64,000 nucleotides of DNA, taken from contig NW_019773625.1 of the NCBI RefSeq assembly GCF_001039355.2, forward strand, positions 272,481-336,480, given 5' to 3'. The DNA comes from Lingula anatina. Its lineage: Eukaryota; Brachiopoda; Lingulata; Lingulida; Lingulidae. Shown one piece after another: positions 22,099-35,066 of this stretch. Every line of letters begins with the position of its first letter. Within the stretch, counting starts at the first letter, position 1. A program made the translations under genes and the position numbers. Under the pieces are notes generated by a model. It was not told where the DNA came from. It saw only the letters and a list, made by a program, of their open reading frames with translations, and made no database searches.

Positions 22099-23369
22099 TT
22101 GCGTACGCCATCATCGTGTTTTATATATACATGCACAAGACCTTTATTCTGTGTAGAGAGGCTGTTGGGGATGGAAAGTTACATATTAAAGATTTATTCT
22201 TAAGCACTTCAAAAGATAATCTCTCTGTTTACGTATACAGTGTCACATCTGTCATAGTACCACAATCTAACAGTCTAAATCATGTGATCACCTAACACAC
22301 GTTACAAGTCTTGATTCCCACGTTTGCAGCTACATATCTGATATCACTGTCACACCTAACACACTTAACGGGTCTTAATCCTGACATGTCTAACTACATA
22401 CCTGATGTTACTGTCACACCTAACTCACGTTACTCGTTTCCCCACTAACTTAATCCCACTAATCCTACATTTGTAGCTTAAGTCTGGTGGCATTATAAAT
22501 TGTAATCGAATGTTCTTCTGACGGCGTTCGATAGTCGTCACTTGCTGGTGACAGTGCATACAGTAACACAGTGTAAAATGATTACGGAGTTGCATTCTGT
22601 ATCCATAAATATTTCTAAACCTCAGTGTAAATCCAGAACTTCAATCAGTACATTTGGAAGATCTCCTCACTGGAATGTTTCAATAAAAGACTGTCTTGTT
22701 TATTCATCTGTTTCTTCATTTATCGCTCTTGTCCATATAGCGCCAGATATTTTGGTAAGGTCATCTCCCCATACTGTATTTTTATCTTCCTTGATTTCTG
22801 ATAAAGGTGATAACGAATAAACTTATTTCATTTTTTTGAATTTAGTTAAGCGCAGGTCAGTTTTAACTGTTCATCACACTACTGAGAATATGCGCCCTGA
22901 GTTTCACGGCGGCTTGATATGGAGCTGTTTGCCACCAGTGTGAACTGTCGAATTCGAACCAGACTTACTCATCCTAGTTGACAAACTATATTATTTGGGA
23001 GAACAGAGACTCAGGGTACAGAATAACCTACAGTTATGTTCTAAGAGTTCGTTTTATTAGATCTTGAAAATATAGAGTGGACGAAAATAGCCCCACGACA
23101 AAAAAGACTGATATACTCCCAGACCTTTGATTCATATGTTATTGTAACCGTATTTTCCTACATGTCAGAGGTATTGGCACTATTAGCAAAGGAATTATTT
23201 ATAGATACTACTCCTTCTTTATGATATGCTCAAGATAAACTGGTCCCGGGTACCGGCTTATGCCTGTGCCATATTTAGTTAAATATGTGCGAAGAAAAGG
23301 ACGGGTCAAGCGCCAGGACTTTTAATCTCTCAGTCTTTACCTACTGATAATATCGCATGGGTCATTTTA
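22099..23369. repeat. Duplicated block, copy 2 (empty site)
   Basis: Sister of 17351-19579 without the transposon. Its left boundary abuts a family B element truncated inside its terminal repeat, whereas the left boundary of copy 1 abuts the tRNA-like sequence, so the two copies have different left neighbours. Confidence 0.85.
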
Positions 23370-24182
23370 TATATATTTATGCCTCCTTGTGGCCACGCTT
23401 TGATACCCACGTATGGGAATGTCTTTCATTTTGCGATGAATATCAACTAAATATCTCACCCCTTTTTTACACTCGCGCTCGCGTGCGTGCCTGTGTCCGT
23501 GCTTGTGTAAAAAGAGGGAAAATAAACTGAGAACCATTATACATTAACGATTTTTTCGAATAATAATAATTCAAACATTAGAAATTGCAAGTCATGTAAC
23601 AAGCTAAATAATTTGTACTGGCCTACTTTTTACTTTGACTTGCTTCATCTGTAATTTGTTGATTTTTTCTTGGCGGTTCACATTTCAATAGTCTTGTAAT
23701 TTATTGTTTAATCCGACTGATTTTAGTTGAAATAGCTAAATATTAGACATAAATCTGAAACAGATATATAAATATTAGGCACCAAGCGTCTTCGAAATCT
23801 GTTCTTTATCTTCGTCTTGTTAACCTTCATTCTATATTCAATTTTATATTTTCATTCCTGGGATCCATTGACATATTTTCTCTTCTCAAATAACCAAAGC
23901 CAGTGAGTGTGAAATTAAAAGAACTAGTCACAGAGAATATTCAAGCATTCTTTAAGGAAATGACCAAACCGCAGTCAGGACGTGACTAGCACCTAGTCCT
24001 ACTCACTGGTCTCGCCAGTCGTGAAATTACCGTAATCATCATATTATTTTAAGAGAAAAAATAAATTACCACACACTTATATTCATAATTTCAGATATGC
24101 CGCCGTATTTAAACACAAACAACATTGCCTCTGTCTTATTTTTCATTTCAACGTCCCCGTATCTTCACTACTATACAGCAGC
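23370..24182. other. Upstream region of the secreted-protein gene
   Basis: AT-rich unique sequence with no coding segment seen. The promoter of the gene starting at 24183 should lie near its right end; no clear TATA box at a standard distance was recognised. Confidence 0.4.
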
Positions 24183-26878
24183 ATGAGGGCAATAGCGGCG
24201 TCGACGTTTCTTTTCGTTGGGATTTTCTACAATGCAATATATAAAACCCAAGGCGGTATTTCTGTGACGACACTAAGTAAGTTTTTTTACGTGGCTGTTC
24301 ATTAATTATCTACCAAATATCTGCAAAGTAGCAACGAAATTTTCACTACGAAAAGTTTTAAAAAGTGACGAACCACAACAAAGTTGCACAATACAGGCGC
24401 TTTTTTTTTCCTTTTTTTAAATTTCCTTTTTTTATAGACTTGCATTTATATCTGTAATTCGGTTACCCCACCACTAAAATATCGAATCCATATATTTCAG
24501 ACGCCCTGGCAGACTGTACCAGTGCAAGCGACGACCTGGGGATAGTCTGCACCGAGGGATCGTTGTGCGCCTTCACCCCGTGGACATTGTTCGCCCCGAG
24601 CTTTAAGACCTGCGTGTGTCTACCGGGCCTCTACCCTGTCAGGGTCCCCGACGCCGAGCTGGTGGTTTGTGCCCCAGGCAAGTGCTCGATTGATCGTTTG
24701 TTTGTTTGGTTGGTTTAAAGGGGGATGAGTTAAAACGAGTGTTTGGGAGCAGGTTTTCGGGTTCTTGGGTTGGTTCAAACAACATGTACAGTCTATTGAA
24801 AGTTTTTTGACATGTAGGTCCATCACCGTTGTGCTGTTTATCATAATTGCTCACTAGAATAACCCAATCAATCATTTATTCATTCATTCAACCGTTTCAT
24901 CCATTATCTGTCCACCAATTCACCGTTCCCATTCATTCATGCATTAACTCGTTTGTTCCTTCTTCCCTTAGTTCCCAGTTCATTAATTCACTGATCATAA
25001 ATTCATTATTTATCAATTCATTTATTAATTCATACATTATCTATCTGTTCACCTTATCTTCCTAGCCACATATTTATATATGTATATTTATTTATATATC
25101 TGTCTGTTAATCATAGTAACTGGAACGACGTGCACGACTGACCAGGACTGCTTACTGCAGACTGCGGACTGCTCAGGTGTGATAGGGGCACTAATAGGTA
25201 GCGGCTTTACGGACAGGTCACTTCTCCTCCTTCTTTCACAGGTAATAACAGGTGATAAACTAGGACCCAGGAACTAGGACTAGAGGTTATTAGACTCCTG
25301 CTAAAATGTGCCTCATTTAACGCTCACTTACGGTTCTCGATCTGCCCAAGAACATAATGTTTTCCTCTTTCAATGACAAATGTTCTTAATTTGTTCTAGG
25401 ACATTCTGATGGACTTCCCAAAAACAGTTCTCGAACTGTTACATTTATTACCGAACAACATTAGAATAGATTGAGAACCGTAAGTGAGCGTTAAATGAGA
25501 CAGGAGATAGTAAATGGGTCCTAGGTCTATAGGACCAATTAAGACATCTGAGCATATTTAGAATCTTCTCTGTGCCCTTTTTGTTTACGCACACATAAAA
25601 AAGGTTTATCAACCATGAACTAGAAATTAACATTTACGCAATTGCACCCACGTTGAACAAAATATACGTGACGCTAAAATATTAAATTCAAAAATCAATT
25701 TTAAAAAGTTAACATATGAGCAACTGTTTTAAATTAAATACCTGGGTATCTCATTTCTGTAGCGTACATTTCTGTGAAAATCAAGCTAGTACATTGGAGA
25801 TGGGATCAGGGATGCTGACACCAAGCGTGCATTTTAATGTATTAGGCTATATTGCATTTCTGTTTACATGTACACTGTTACAAAGCACCAGTCAATTTTG
25901 TTTGGGAGGATTTTCTGATTTTATTTCACCTGTCAAACGTTGGAATACATCCTAGTCAATTATTCCAACATGCAGACTGGTCACCCTTGGCATTAATCTA
26001 AGGTTTATTTGTACTAGTAGGCGTGTTTCAAGCAGTATTAACTGAGCCAACCTGCAAAAAAATCTTTTATTTTCATTTAATTACCAGGTGTCCTTAATTA
26101 TTTGCTCGTCGACGTTTCCTTCCGAGGTAAGCAATAACGTCACCCTGGGGGACGGCTTCCCCGTGGCCTATTCCCTGGTCTACCAAATGTATCCTCTACA
26201 CAGGTGCGATGAAGTGTCCGGACAGTGTGTCCTGCCCACTACAGGTCAGTGGTGTGAGCATGCGCTGATCTAATTGAGGATCAGTCATACGAATTGTCAA
26301 AAATTTTGTTGCCAAATATTTTGGTGTTCTGTAGTACTCTTTTAATGGATATAATTTGGGGTCTTGAGTAATCTTTTAATTTTCTTTTTTTATTCTATTA
26401 CACAAACGTGTAATTGGGTTTTTATTAACGACATTGCTTTTCAGGATTTAAGTGTGTTACGGTGAGAAACATTCATAAATATCGCTTTTGGTAGCACGGG
26501 TTCTCATCAAAGTATTCTCGAAGCTATATATCTTTTGACTTATAGAGAGAAATTAATTACTGCTAAATAGGTCTACAAGTCAGTTAAGTGACCAAGGACT
26601 TTCACTTAAAGGTCGAAACATCATGCGTCATATATACTGTAGACAACACGTTAAGTCTGTTTCTATCAACAAATAATTAGGTAATTCAAACTTTAAAAAA
26701 TAGTGTAAAATGGGAAATGATGCTTCTTTTTTTACCTACTCCAGGTCCACAGCAGGTTCCGACCATAGATTTCCTCCTCTACGTGACCGGGTCCAATTTG
26801 ATCACGGCTTCGGAGGTGTTCAACCTGAGCATTCAACAAATCTTTAACCAACTTGGCTTCACCGTAAGCCTCCCTTGA
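24183..26878 (+). CDS. Predicted secreted cysteine-rich protein, unrecognised family
   Basis: Five exons join in phase: 24183-24276, 24501-24677, 25117-25241, 26088-26244, 26745-26878; product 228 aa. Intron 2 needs a GC-AG border (CAG|GCAAGT), the standard GC-donor consensus. The first 24 residues form a hydrophobic signal peptide (FLFVGIFYNAIY core). The mature part has about a dozen cysteines in the first 170 residues, with motifs CVCLPG and CTTDQDC that recall EB-type or EGF-like disulfide modules, plus NVT and NLS glycosylation sites; the last 50 residues lack cysteine. I recognise no family and assign no function. Reading frame continuity over four introns and a polyadenylation signal 80 bp after the stop support a real gene. 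An alternative exon 3 end is possible. Confidence 0.75.
25256..25530. mobile_element. Inverted-repeat (foldback) element in an intron
   Basis: Two perfect 27-bp inverted arms lie at 25312-25338 and 25473-25499 (core TTAACGCTCACTTACGGTTC). Outside them a weaker inverted similarity (CTAGGACCCA against the complement of TGGGTCCTAG) extends the element to about 275 bp. It is within intron 3 of the secreted-protein gene and encodes nothing. Confidence 0.7.
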
Positions 26879-26957
26879 GACCCCGGGGACCCAGACTCCT
26901 GGTTGTCATGACGACCACGCACAGCTTTGTATTCGGTCTGTTCTCTAAGACTTTCAG

Positions 26958-26963
26958 AATAAA
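26958..26963 (+). terminator. Polyadenylation signal of the secreted-protein gene
   Basis: AATAAA 80 bp after the stop codon at 26876-26878, a normal distance for a short 3' untranslated region. Confidence 0.55.
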
Positions 26964-29360
26964 CAGTGCGTTGAGGGAAAGTTTTATTTCAAAATAGTTA
27001 ATTAATTGATTTATTCATTTATTGCTTAACGGGACTTGGTAATACCCTAAACACAAATGAAGTATGGTTTTTCTGGAAACAAAAACAAAGACTATCGAGA
27101 TATGACTGTGCACTCTTTGACTTTATTTTATTTATTTTTTTGATAAGTTATTAATTCATCTTTTTATTTTTTTCATGTATTTATGTCGATTTTTATTTCT
27201 CGTCTTCTTTTGACATTATTTAGACACAGAACTGATTTTGTTGCAGCTTCATCCGAACGCGGTACATATAGTAATTTAGATTATTATTTATCTTAAGATC
27301 GTCTTTTAGACACCCACGAGAGCCTTAGTATCACAACTGTTTTTGTCTCCAGTGTAGCATTTTTACCTTCTGTCCTAGCTGAAATGCGTAGTGACCAAGG
27401 CTTAGTACTCAGCTTTCATGCAAACATGATAAATATTTTATTCATTCATATATTTATCTATTTATTTGCATTTTGTGTTGCTCTGCGTCTGTATTCATTT
27501 TTCACGATTATTGCACACCACGTGCGTACGCTTAATGACGCTGTATAGTAATAATATATCTTGAGAAAATAGAAATGCTTTTAAGATTGTGTGTAAGTAC
27601 AACATGTGCATTTCCGCTGAATTTTACATTTTCTGCTGACAGTATTAACGTGTAAGGTAAAGGGGGGTTAAGAAAATACCATTTTACGACTTTACAAGGA
27701 AGTCTACAACATATCATTAAAGGGATTAAGTGAAAACAGCGCATTACATATGCTTTTTTACTGCACTGAAACTAATTTCGATTATATTTTCACACATGAA
27801 CACAGGAGGAAATCATTTTTAATGTCAGCACGTTTTACCAAGTTCACCTAAGATTGTGGTCACTGTGTGGTCTGAAAGATAGATCTTTAACTATATCTCG
27901 GGTAGGTGTATTATTATGCCATTTGCCTTACTTTTCGATAAGTATAATAATGGACTACAAATACTTGCGAGTCATACTTGTCAGGGTACTTGTGGTACTT
28001 GTGTATCCAGGATTATTTGAAGGGGGGTCCGTGGATGCATGCCCCCCCCCCCCTTGGCGTGGGGCTCGGGGCCTGCTGAAGGGCCCTGAAAAATGTTGGT
28101 ATTTCAGAGGGTGAACGGTGCCATTTGGTACGGTTTAGAAATTTGATTCAGCTAGTCAAAATTCTAATTTCAAGAGGGGAACAGAAATCGAAGGGGGGGG
28201 GAGGGCCTCCTGACCCCCCCCCCTCTAACTCAGCCACTGAGTACCTACTCCATAACTAAAGTCGTTTGTGTAAAAACAGTTTATTTTTTGAGCAAGTGTA
28301 ACAAAGTGATTGCACGCCAAGTATCAAAGTTACGTCATTCACATACCGTAACATGACATTATTTACAAATACATTTATACATTTTGATTAAACTTTTGTC
28401 AACCATTTTGCGTTGGTTCAGTAAATGAAGAATTGACTCTACAGATTATCGGCCGTAAAAGAGCGCTAAATGTAGTAATGCTGCTCGCGTAAATGACTGA
28501 CTGACAATATGAAAAGCGCATTTACATATTTGAAAAACTAAGTTCTATCTCAATGGTAAAATGTCTCTGTTTCTAACCAATAAAAGTATAACCTGCTAAT
28601 CAATAGGATGTTTTCATCAGATAGAATAAAATTAAATATAAGGACGTTTAATAGACCACGGTCGCAATCCTGTGTTCTGAAATGAAATGCGCAGGCACTT
28701 TCTCCGTATGTTTCAGTGACAGAGAAACTGTCCAAATTTGATTACAATGTCGCAAACCTGCACCTTAATAACTGACAGGTGCGTCAATTACTGATAACAT
28801 TTCTTATTAGTCAAATGTATTAAAAATATTACAATTCACGAAGACGCAACATGAAGAAACCTACCGGAAAAAGTATTACATAAGGCTTACTAGTAAATCT
28901 AAACCAACTAGAAAATGAATAAGTAACTCGACCAGGCGGTGTGTGTAGGCCTACAAGTTAAAGAAAAACGCTTTGTCAGATGTGGGCAAATTGTCTGCTA
29001 TTTGAGCAATATTTAACTGCAATCTGCATTCAAATCCGATGACTTCTGCTTGATAAAGTAGCCATTGCTGCACGATGACTCGATGATTCTTGAGGCTTTG
29101 GAGGTGCCGTAAGCCTGCTTGTAAACTGAACGTCCTTCACTGATTCCTTCTTAAAAACATGTTTCACCTGTCCTAGGCTTAAGTTCGACGCGTGCCAGGT
29201 TTCGCTTTTCCATTTTCATATCTCCTCACGCAAAGGATTATTGGTACTAGCGGGCACATATGAAAGTGCAAAAAAGAAGCCTTGGGCACGTGTCGTCCAT
29301 GAAACACAGGGTAATTTCTCCAAGTATCAGTTTTTTTTTCAAATCCCACATATCACTTGC
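26964..29360. other. Intergenic region with a family A repeat
   Basis: No coding segment identified. AT-rich with TTTAT-type low complexity near 27000-27200 and 27430-27470, and the family A copy at 28005-28245. The 3' untranslated region of the NmrA-like gene on the minus strand should occupy its right end. Confidence 0.45.
28005..28245. repeat. Dispersed GC-rich repeat, family A, copy 3
   Basis: It shares CTTGGCGTGGGG, CTGCTGAAGGGCCC, ACGGTGCCATTTGGTACGG, TTTAGAA, ATTCAGCTAGT and AGAAATCGAAGGGGG with copy 1, and ends in a C-rich tract and CAGCCACTGAG. Confidence 0.65.
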
Positions 29361-30951
29361 TTAATGGCACAACGACTGCAACAGTGCAGCTCTATTGTCT
29401 CTGATCCAGGCCTCAAGACCGCGCAGGTTCGGGTTTAGTTTCCGTGTCAGTGTGACGCTGTTGGTCTGGTCCACGCGCTTTAAGAAATCAAACATGTTGG
29501 CCCAGTCACGTGACCACGGCTGTCCTTGGTTTAAATTTCGGAACTCTTCCACGGTGACCTAATAATAATAATAATAATAATAATAATATTTAGAGTGTAA
29601 ACTCTAAAGATATTCAATAAACTTTAAAATGTGAAATAAAGAAAAGGACAATTAAAGTAAGAAAAAACATTTTAATTATTTGCTTGCCCACTTAAAATAA
29701 AATAGCACTCCAAAACAAAACTATAACTGATGAGTAGGTGACCTTTTCACACGAGATCTATATGTCACATACAATAAATAATACTCGAAACATGTAACTT
29801 ACTTGTTTGTCTATGAAGCTCTTCCCAAGCTGTCTGCCGAACATTTGTGCCATTTCTTTGATGGTTGTCTTCTCTCCGCTCAGTGATATTGTCTTGTCCA
29901 TAAACTGTCCGGCATGGTTAAACAACTGGTGAACCACGGGGCCTAGATCCTCAACACTCATCATATCCAGGGGGATGTGGCCCATTGGTATCACTGAAAT
30001 AAAAAAGGAACACGGAAATTGAGTCAGTTGTTTTTTTTAAGTGAGATTCGATGTTGATTTTTATCCCCCTACGTACTCTAGGCGTAATTGAAAACATTTA
30101 CGAATCGTGCATTTACTGTAGCTGCTAGTTAAGCGCGTAAACTTGTGTTTAAATCTTTAAGATAAATTATTATGGATCACGCATTCAGTGTTAAATGCTT
30201 TCAAAAGTTGCTTCCTTTCCATTATACTACTCAGTATCAGTTTCCCACTCGACTTAAATGCTTACTATCTTCGGCATTCAATCTAAGGATGAAATTATTA
30301 ATTGAAAACCATAATGTTGTTTTACTGATAATGGAGACAAAAACATATCGACCTCTTAACTTTCATTCAAACACTAATTGTTAGAAATATGAAATGAAAA
30401 TATCGAAATGTAACAAGATGCCAACACTTACCTAAACTATAGTGATCATGGCCTTCTCGCATCGGTCTTAGTCTATCAAAAAACTCCTCATAATATAGCG
30501 GCATGATCACTGACGTCACAGGAAGACCACGTGACTTCATGTAGCCCTCCACTTGGGCTTTTGCCACCATATTCCGTGCGTTAATCCCAAGGACATTCAT
30601 AATGTTTATCTGTGTATGGTAAACTATATGTTGGATCTTCACCTCCAGGCAGGCATCGGCTATGTTCATACCTTGCTCAACTTCAATGTCTGCACAAAAA
30701 GGGTTACTAAGATCAGTGAACGTCGTGACGTAACAGCCATAAGCGCCCTTTAGGGCATTAACAATATTTTGCCTGTCGTTTAAATCCACTTGGACGACTT
30801 CCAGGCCTTGTGAGGCAAGTTCGCGTGCTTTTGTGCTGCTGGCGTCTCTCGTTAACGCCCTGACCTTGTAAGTTGGGTCCCTGGTCAGAGTTTTGATGAC
30901 GGAGGCTCCCTGGCGCCCCGTGGGGCAGAAGACGGCTATCACCTTCACCAT
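29361..30951 (-). CDS. NmrA-like family protein (NMRAL1/HSCARG-like), paralogue 1
   Basis: Three exons: 30432-30951, 29803-29993, 29361-29558; GT-AG introns in phases 1 and 0; product 302 aa (human NMRAL1 is 299). NmrA-like proteins are atypical short-chain dehydrogenases that bind NADP(H) in a Rossmann fold and act as redox sensors, not oxidoreductases. Residues 4-15 are the first beta strand and dinucleotide loop, here VIAVFCPTGRQG, with Pro in place of the first Gly of the usual GGTGAQG. The TRDASS segment after strand 2, GLEVVQVDLND and, C-terminally, MSVEDLGPVV, ISLSGE and LTRKLNPN match NMRAL1. A likely 5' noncoding exon is suggested by TTTTACAG upstream of the ATG. It lies divergent to paralogue 2 and lacks that gene's first three introns. 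Confidence 0.92.
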
Positions 30952-33900
30952 TATGTCGTCAACACCTGCTGTAAAACGTAGAAATATACAGTTATATATG
31001 ACACTCAGAGAGCAACTTATATATTATCAGGGGCACTATCAAGAACTGAACATTATCATCCTCTTTCAAAATCAAATCATTTTCTTTAGCGCGTAGCGAG
31101 CATCGGCAATTGCTCATGTACGTATTGATCTACAGCCAGCATTATATCAACAAGCCCTTAAACCATGTTTCTTTTTACTCCCCAACAAAAAAGTTCTGGC
31201 ATCTTGCAGGATTCCTACATCGTGTTGCCATGGCAGCACCAGTATAAACAAGGGTAGAATTCGCTCAAACGTCCGTCTCCTGTTTACTAGCTATATCAAC
31301 TAGGTTATCAAACTAGACAGCTATAACAAAAGTCGCCCGCATTCAAAATCAGTGTCATATGACTCTTGATCGATGGGTATTTGTTCATTATCATTCAGTG
31401 TATATCTTGAAGGTTCCTTTCTATACAATACCTTCTGATTTTAACATTCTATAGGCTTTGTTAAAATGAACGATCAAGTTAGACGTACACTTGGGACACA
31501 GAGTGGAAGTAGATGGCAGTTGCCACGGACACCAGCTAGATGTTTGCAAAGGAGATAGCTGGTTAGGCCTATTGGGGGAGGGGGGGGGGGGTTAAGGTAA
31601 AACTTCAGGATAATGAAACAGAACGCGAGGACCATTTTGTATTTTGATATAATAAATTGTAAGCAGGGGTGAGAAAATTGGAGCTTTGTCTTGTTTCGTA
31701 CGTTGTACTTTTTGGGGAGGATTGGGGAAAAGAGGGCGCTGTCTAAGGTAAGGGGGCATGTGGCAACCCCCCACCAACCCCCACCCCCATCCCAGAATCA
31801 ACCTCATAGAAAAGGATGCTTTTCTGACTTTCTGAAATGTCAGTATTTTTCAGTGAAACATATAAAAGGGGGGGGGATTCTGTTAAGATATGCACAATAT
31901 ATATAAGTTCAATGTTTTTTCTTTTAATCTGCACTTGATTTCTTGACACCTTCCCTCAATCGTTTTGTAAAAAATGCGGGTGTGTCCATAATTTACCCTA
32001 GATTTAAGTTCAAATCGATGCCTAAATTATTAAACTTCTCGGTGTGTATTTATAAGTGAAACCAATAATTGTCAAGTCACAAAGAAAAGATCATCCATTA
32101 TTGCTTAAGGGTTAATTTGGTAACAATGAATTTGATTCTATGCTTTTAACGGGCACTAGCGTTTTTATCAACTAGGTGCTCATCGGGTGTGCTTTTCAGA
32201 TATGATACAGTCATTTTGCATCCAAAAGTCATTACGTTTTGGGCCCCATGTTTTTAGAGTGTGCCCTCTAGCGTGTGTCACAGCACGTTTTGATTTCCAT
32301 GGGGGTCGATTCTCTCCTTTGATTTTGACGTTCGTTTTCTTGTAATTGTCTTCAGATATCAATGGCTTAGAAATAAGTTGTCGGCGATATCAATACGCTT
32401 ATTACATGTTAATCATTACGGAGAGATCGATACTGATAAAACGAAATAAGAGGTCTAATAACCCCACTGTTTACATTACACACTGCGCGTTGATTACTCT
32501 ACAGCTAGTTCGATGGAGAGGATTGAACTGATACACGTATAAAGCAAGCAAGACATACATGTACTAACACAGTATACACAGTATACACAGTATACAGTGC
32601 TTGAAAATATGAGCAAAATAAATCATCTGATGAATACATAACATATATGGAATCTTAAGTTCCAAAAAAAGAAAAAAATTAAAGTTTGTTGCTGGTACTG
32701 GGTAGGCTAAACGCCGCTTAGTATAATTAGTTGTTACTTGATATTCCGTCGCACTGTGCTATATATATTCCTGTCGTACTGATTCAAACTCTTGGTAACC
32801 TACATAACAAGTGAACTTCCCCTTTGACACAAGCTCGTATCACCATCGCTGCAGGAGAGGTAAACTTTCTGACTTTACCAAGTGTGGCCGAAGTGAGCAA
32901 ACAGACTCATTCAACGAGAGGTGTAGCTGAGTACAATATGCCTTCACGCCTTAATCGGTTCATAATGATATCTGCAACACTAACCAACGAATTGTTTATT
33001 AAGGCACAAGGCCCTTTCTTAGCCGTGAATACGAATCATCTGACCCAACTAAACGATTGACTGAGTTGTTGTCGAAGTGGCTTTCTGCGTCGCTTTCTTA
33101 AAGGGGAAATTATTATGAAGGGGTCACGTTGCTTTGGGTTTTTCATCACTAAAACGTCTAGACTCCCGCTGAAGTAGAATGTTAATTATTTCAATTTCTG
33201 TTTCGTGTTGTTGAGTCGTTACATATAAAGAAGAAGTATGGTGTAATATTTTAAAGATGTAACAATAAAATAACACACCTGCACCTGCCTAAACCTTTCT
33301 TAATCTCACAATAAACAACCGTTTAGTGCATGGTCGGCACGTACCTTAAGGCCTATTTCTAACGTCCCCCATCTCTCTCCGAATCGATCAATCTCCCTTC
33401 GATAGGGTTTTTCAAATTATATGATATTAAAAAGCTCGAGTGAGATCGTAAAAGACTTTTATTTATCGTTTAAATACATAACTTTGCGTCTTTTTTCGGT
33501 GTTAGCACTTGATAGGTGTGAGATTTTTTAATAAAAATCAAAGAAAATAAGGAGGAAGAGGAACAAATGATGAAACTTCTGAATGTAACTTGGTTGCGTT
33601 GAAACGTCTCACTTCGCATACTTTGTATGACGATTTGTCTGCCACCGCATTTGGGGCCCGGCGCGTCTCCCGATCTCTTAATGAGTGAAAACGTATTTGA
33701 TTAATTACATATAAGTTCTTAACAGACTGCTTAAAGGTACGTCTCTATGGAGTACCCTTCCAGTGGTATACGTCGTATCTTACCTATTTTCAGTCTTTCT
33801 TGACAGCATAAGATTTGGTATTTCCACCGCGGAGTATTTTAATCCGTAATGGCAACCTTCACTCCACTTTCCTAATAACCCAGAACTTTGTGTGAACTCA

Positions 33901-35020
33901 ATTCTTCAAAATGGGAGCTATTCACGTACCACGCGCCACTGCGCACGTTCGATACAGACCTTACAGCGTCGTTTGTATATATTTCAACAGATTACGCAGC
34001 AATGGAAACATTCTCAAACAACAGTGTAACAATTAGACTTCCAATCGATAGTTCGACCTCCCAAACGATAACACCATGAGGAAAATAGAAGAATCAGTAA
34101 TATGCGCTTCTTACCTGGTTTAATGTGCGTAGGATTCTGGAAGCACGAGAACCCACGAATGAATTAATTCTTAATATCAGGAAGAGTAATTATTAATCTC
34201 TATGACGTCATATAATTTTTTTCATTGTTAAAAAATCACAGTTCCGCGGTAATTCTATGCTGTATTTAAGCTGGATGGATATTACTTTGAGCTGTATGTT
34301 ATAAATATTAAGAATGAAGCTTTTAACTCATTTTGGCATCTTTTACTTCACCTGTTTAATTAGCCGGTGACGTTGAACATTTTTCCACTAGTCCTAGCGC
34401 GTGTAGCAACGCATGACTGCGCATGCTCTGGTCTTGCCCTTTTTAAATGTGTTTATTTCAACAGGTGACGGACTTGAAAATAAAAACATTTAAAATAAGT
34501 ACATTGTATCCATAAAAGATCGGTCAAAACTGAAAATTAATACGCCTTCGGTCGGTTTAGATAAGCATTTCTATGTTGATATAACTCTTCACGGCATTAA
34601 CGAGTCTAATTTGTTTAGAAATCTGCTGTTGTGATGATGAAAAACGCTCGACTCTCTGTGTTGACTTTAAACGGTCTTATCATTGTGTACACTAAAGTAA
34701 CGTGGCACAGTTTGGCTTGATGCCACTGAGACATTCCTCGCAGATAGATGATATAAAAAATAAAAGATATTTCTGTCCACTTTAATGAAAAAGAAAGAAT
34801 GAAAGAAAGAAAAAAGAAAAAAATTGAAAGTACGTGCTGCAAGCATTGAAGATATTTAAGTTAAGACTGGGATCAGCTAAAGTGGAGATATTAAATGAAA
34901 ACATAAAAATCACATTCTGTCGTAATATTATGATTTTTTCTGTCTAAGTTGCACTGTTTATAATTCGAGCAATATTGGGTATTAATGACTCTCAAACACA
35001 TCTCATATCTTGGTTATCAG

Positions 35021-35024
<4 letters not shown>

Positions 35025-35062
<38 letters not shown>
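35025..35062. repeat. CT dinucleotide microsatellite
   Basis: Nineteen uninterrupted TC repeats. Confidence 0.9.

Positions 35063-35066
<4 letters not shown>

Larger units (their letters stand above)
16164..23369. repeat. Rearranged segmental duplication complex
   Basis: Several blocks occur two or three times in direct orientation. These are a poly-T-adjacent block (about 16190-16260 resembling 20050-20110, and 16367-17262 matching 20718-21305), a block seen at 17351-19579 and 22099-23369, and one at 19582-20046 and 21308-21773, with its start again at 17263-17352. Identity is roughly 95-99 percent by eye. Single Ns at 16949 and 19581 lie exactly at block boundaries. No conserved protein is encoded; the duplicated 92-codon open frames at 17792-18070 and 22542-22820 look like by-products. 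Confidence 0.8.

Noticed and set aside
24897-25065. Degenerate TTCAT repeats before exon 3 of the secreted-protein gene as a CRISPR-like or regulatory array
   Set aside because: Spacing and unit are irregular; it is simple-sequence DNA in a eukaryotic intron.
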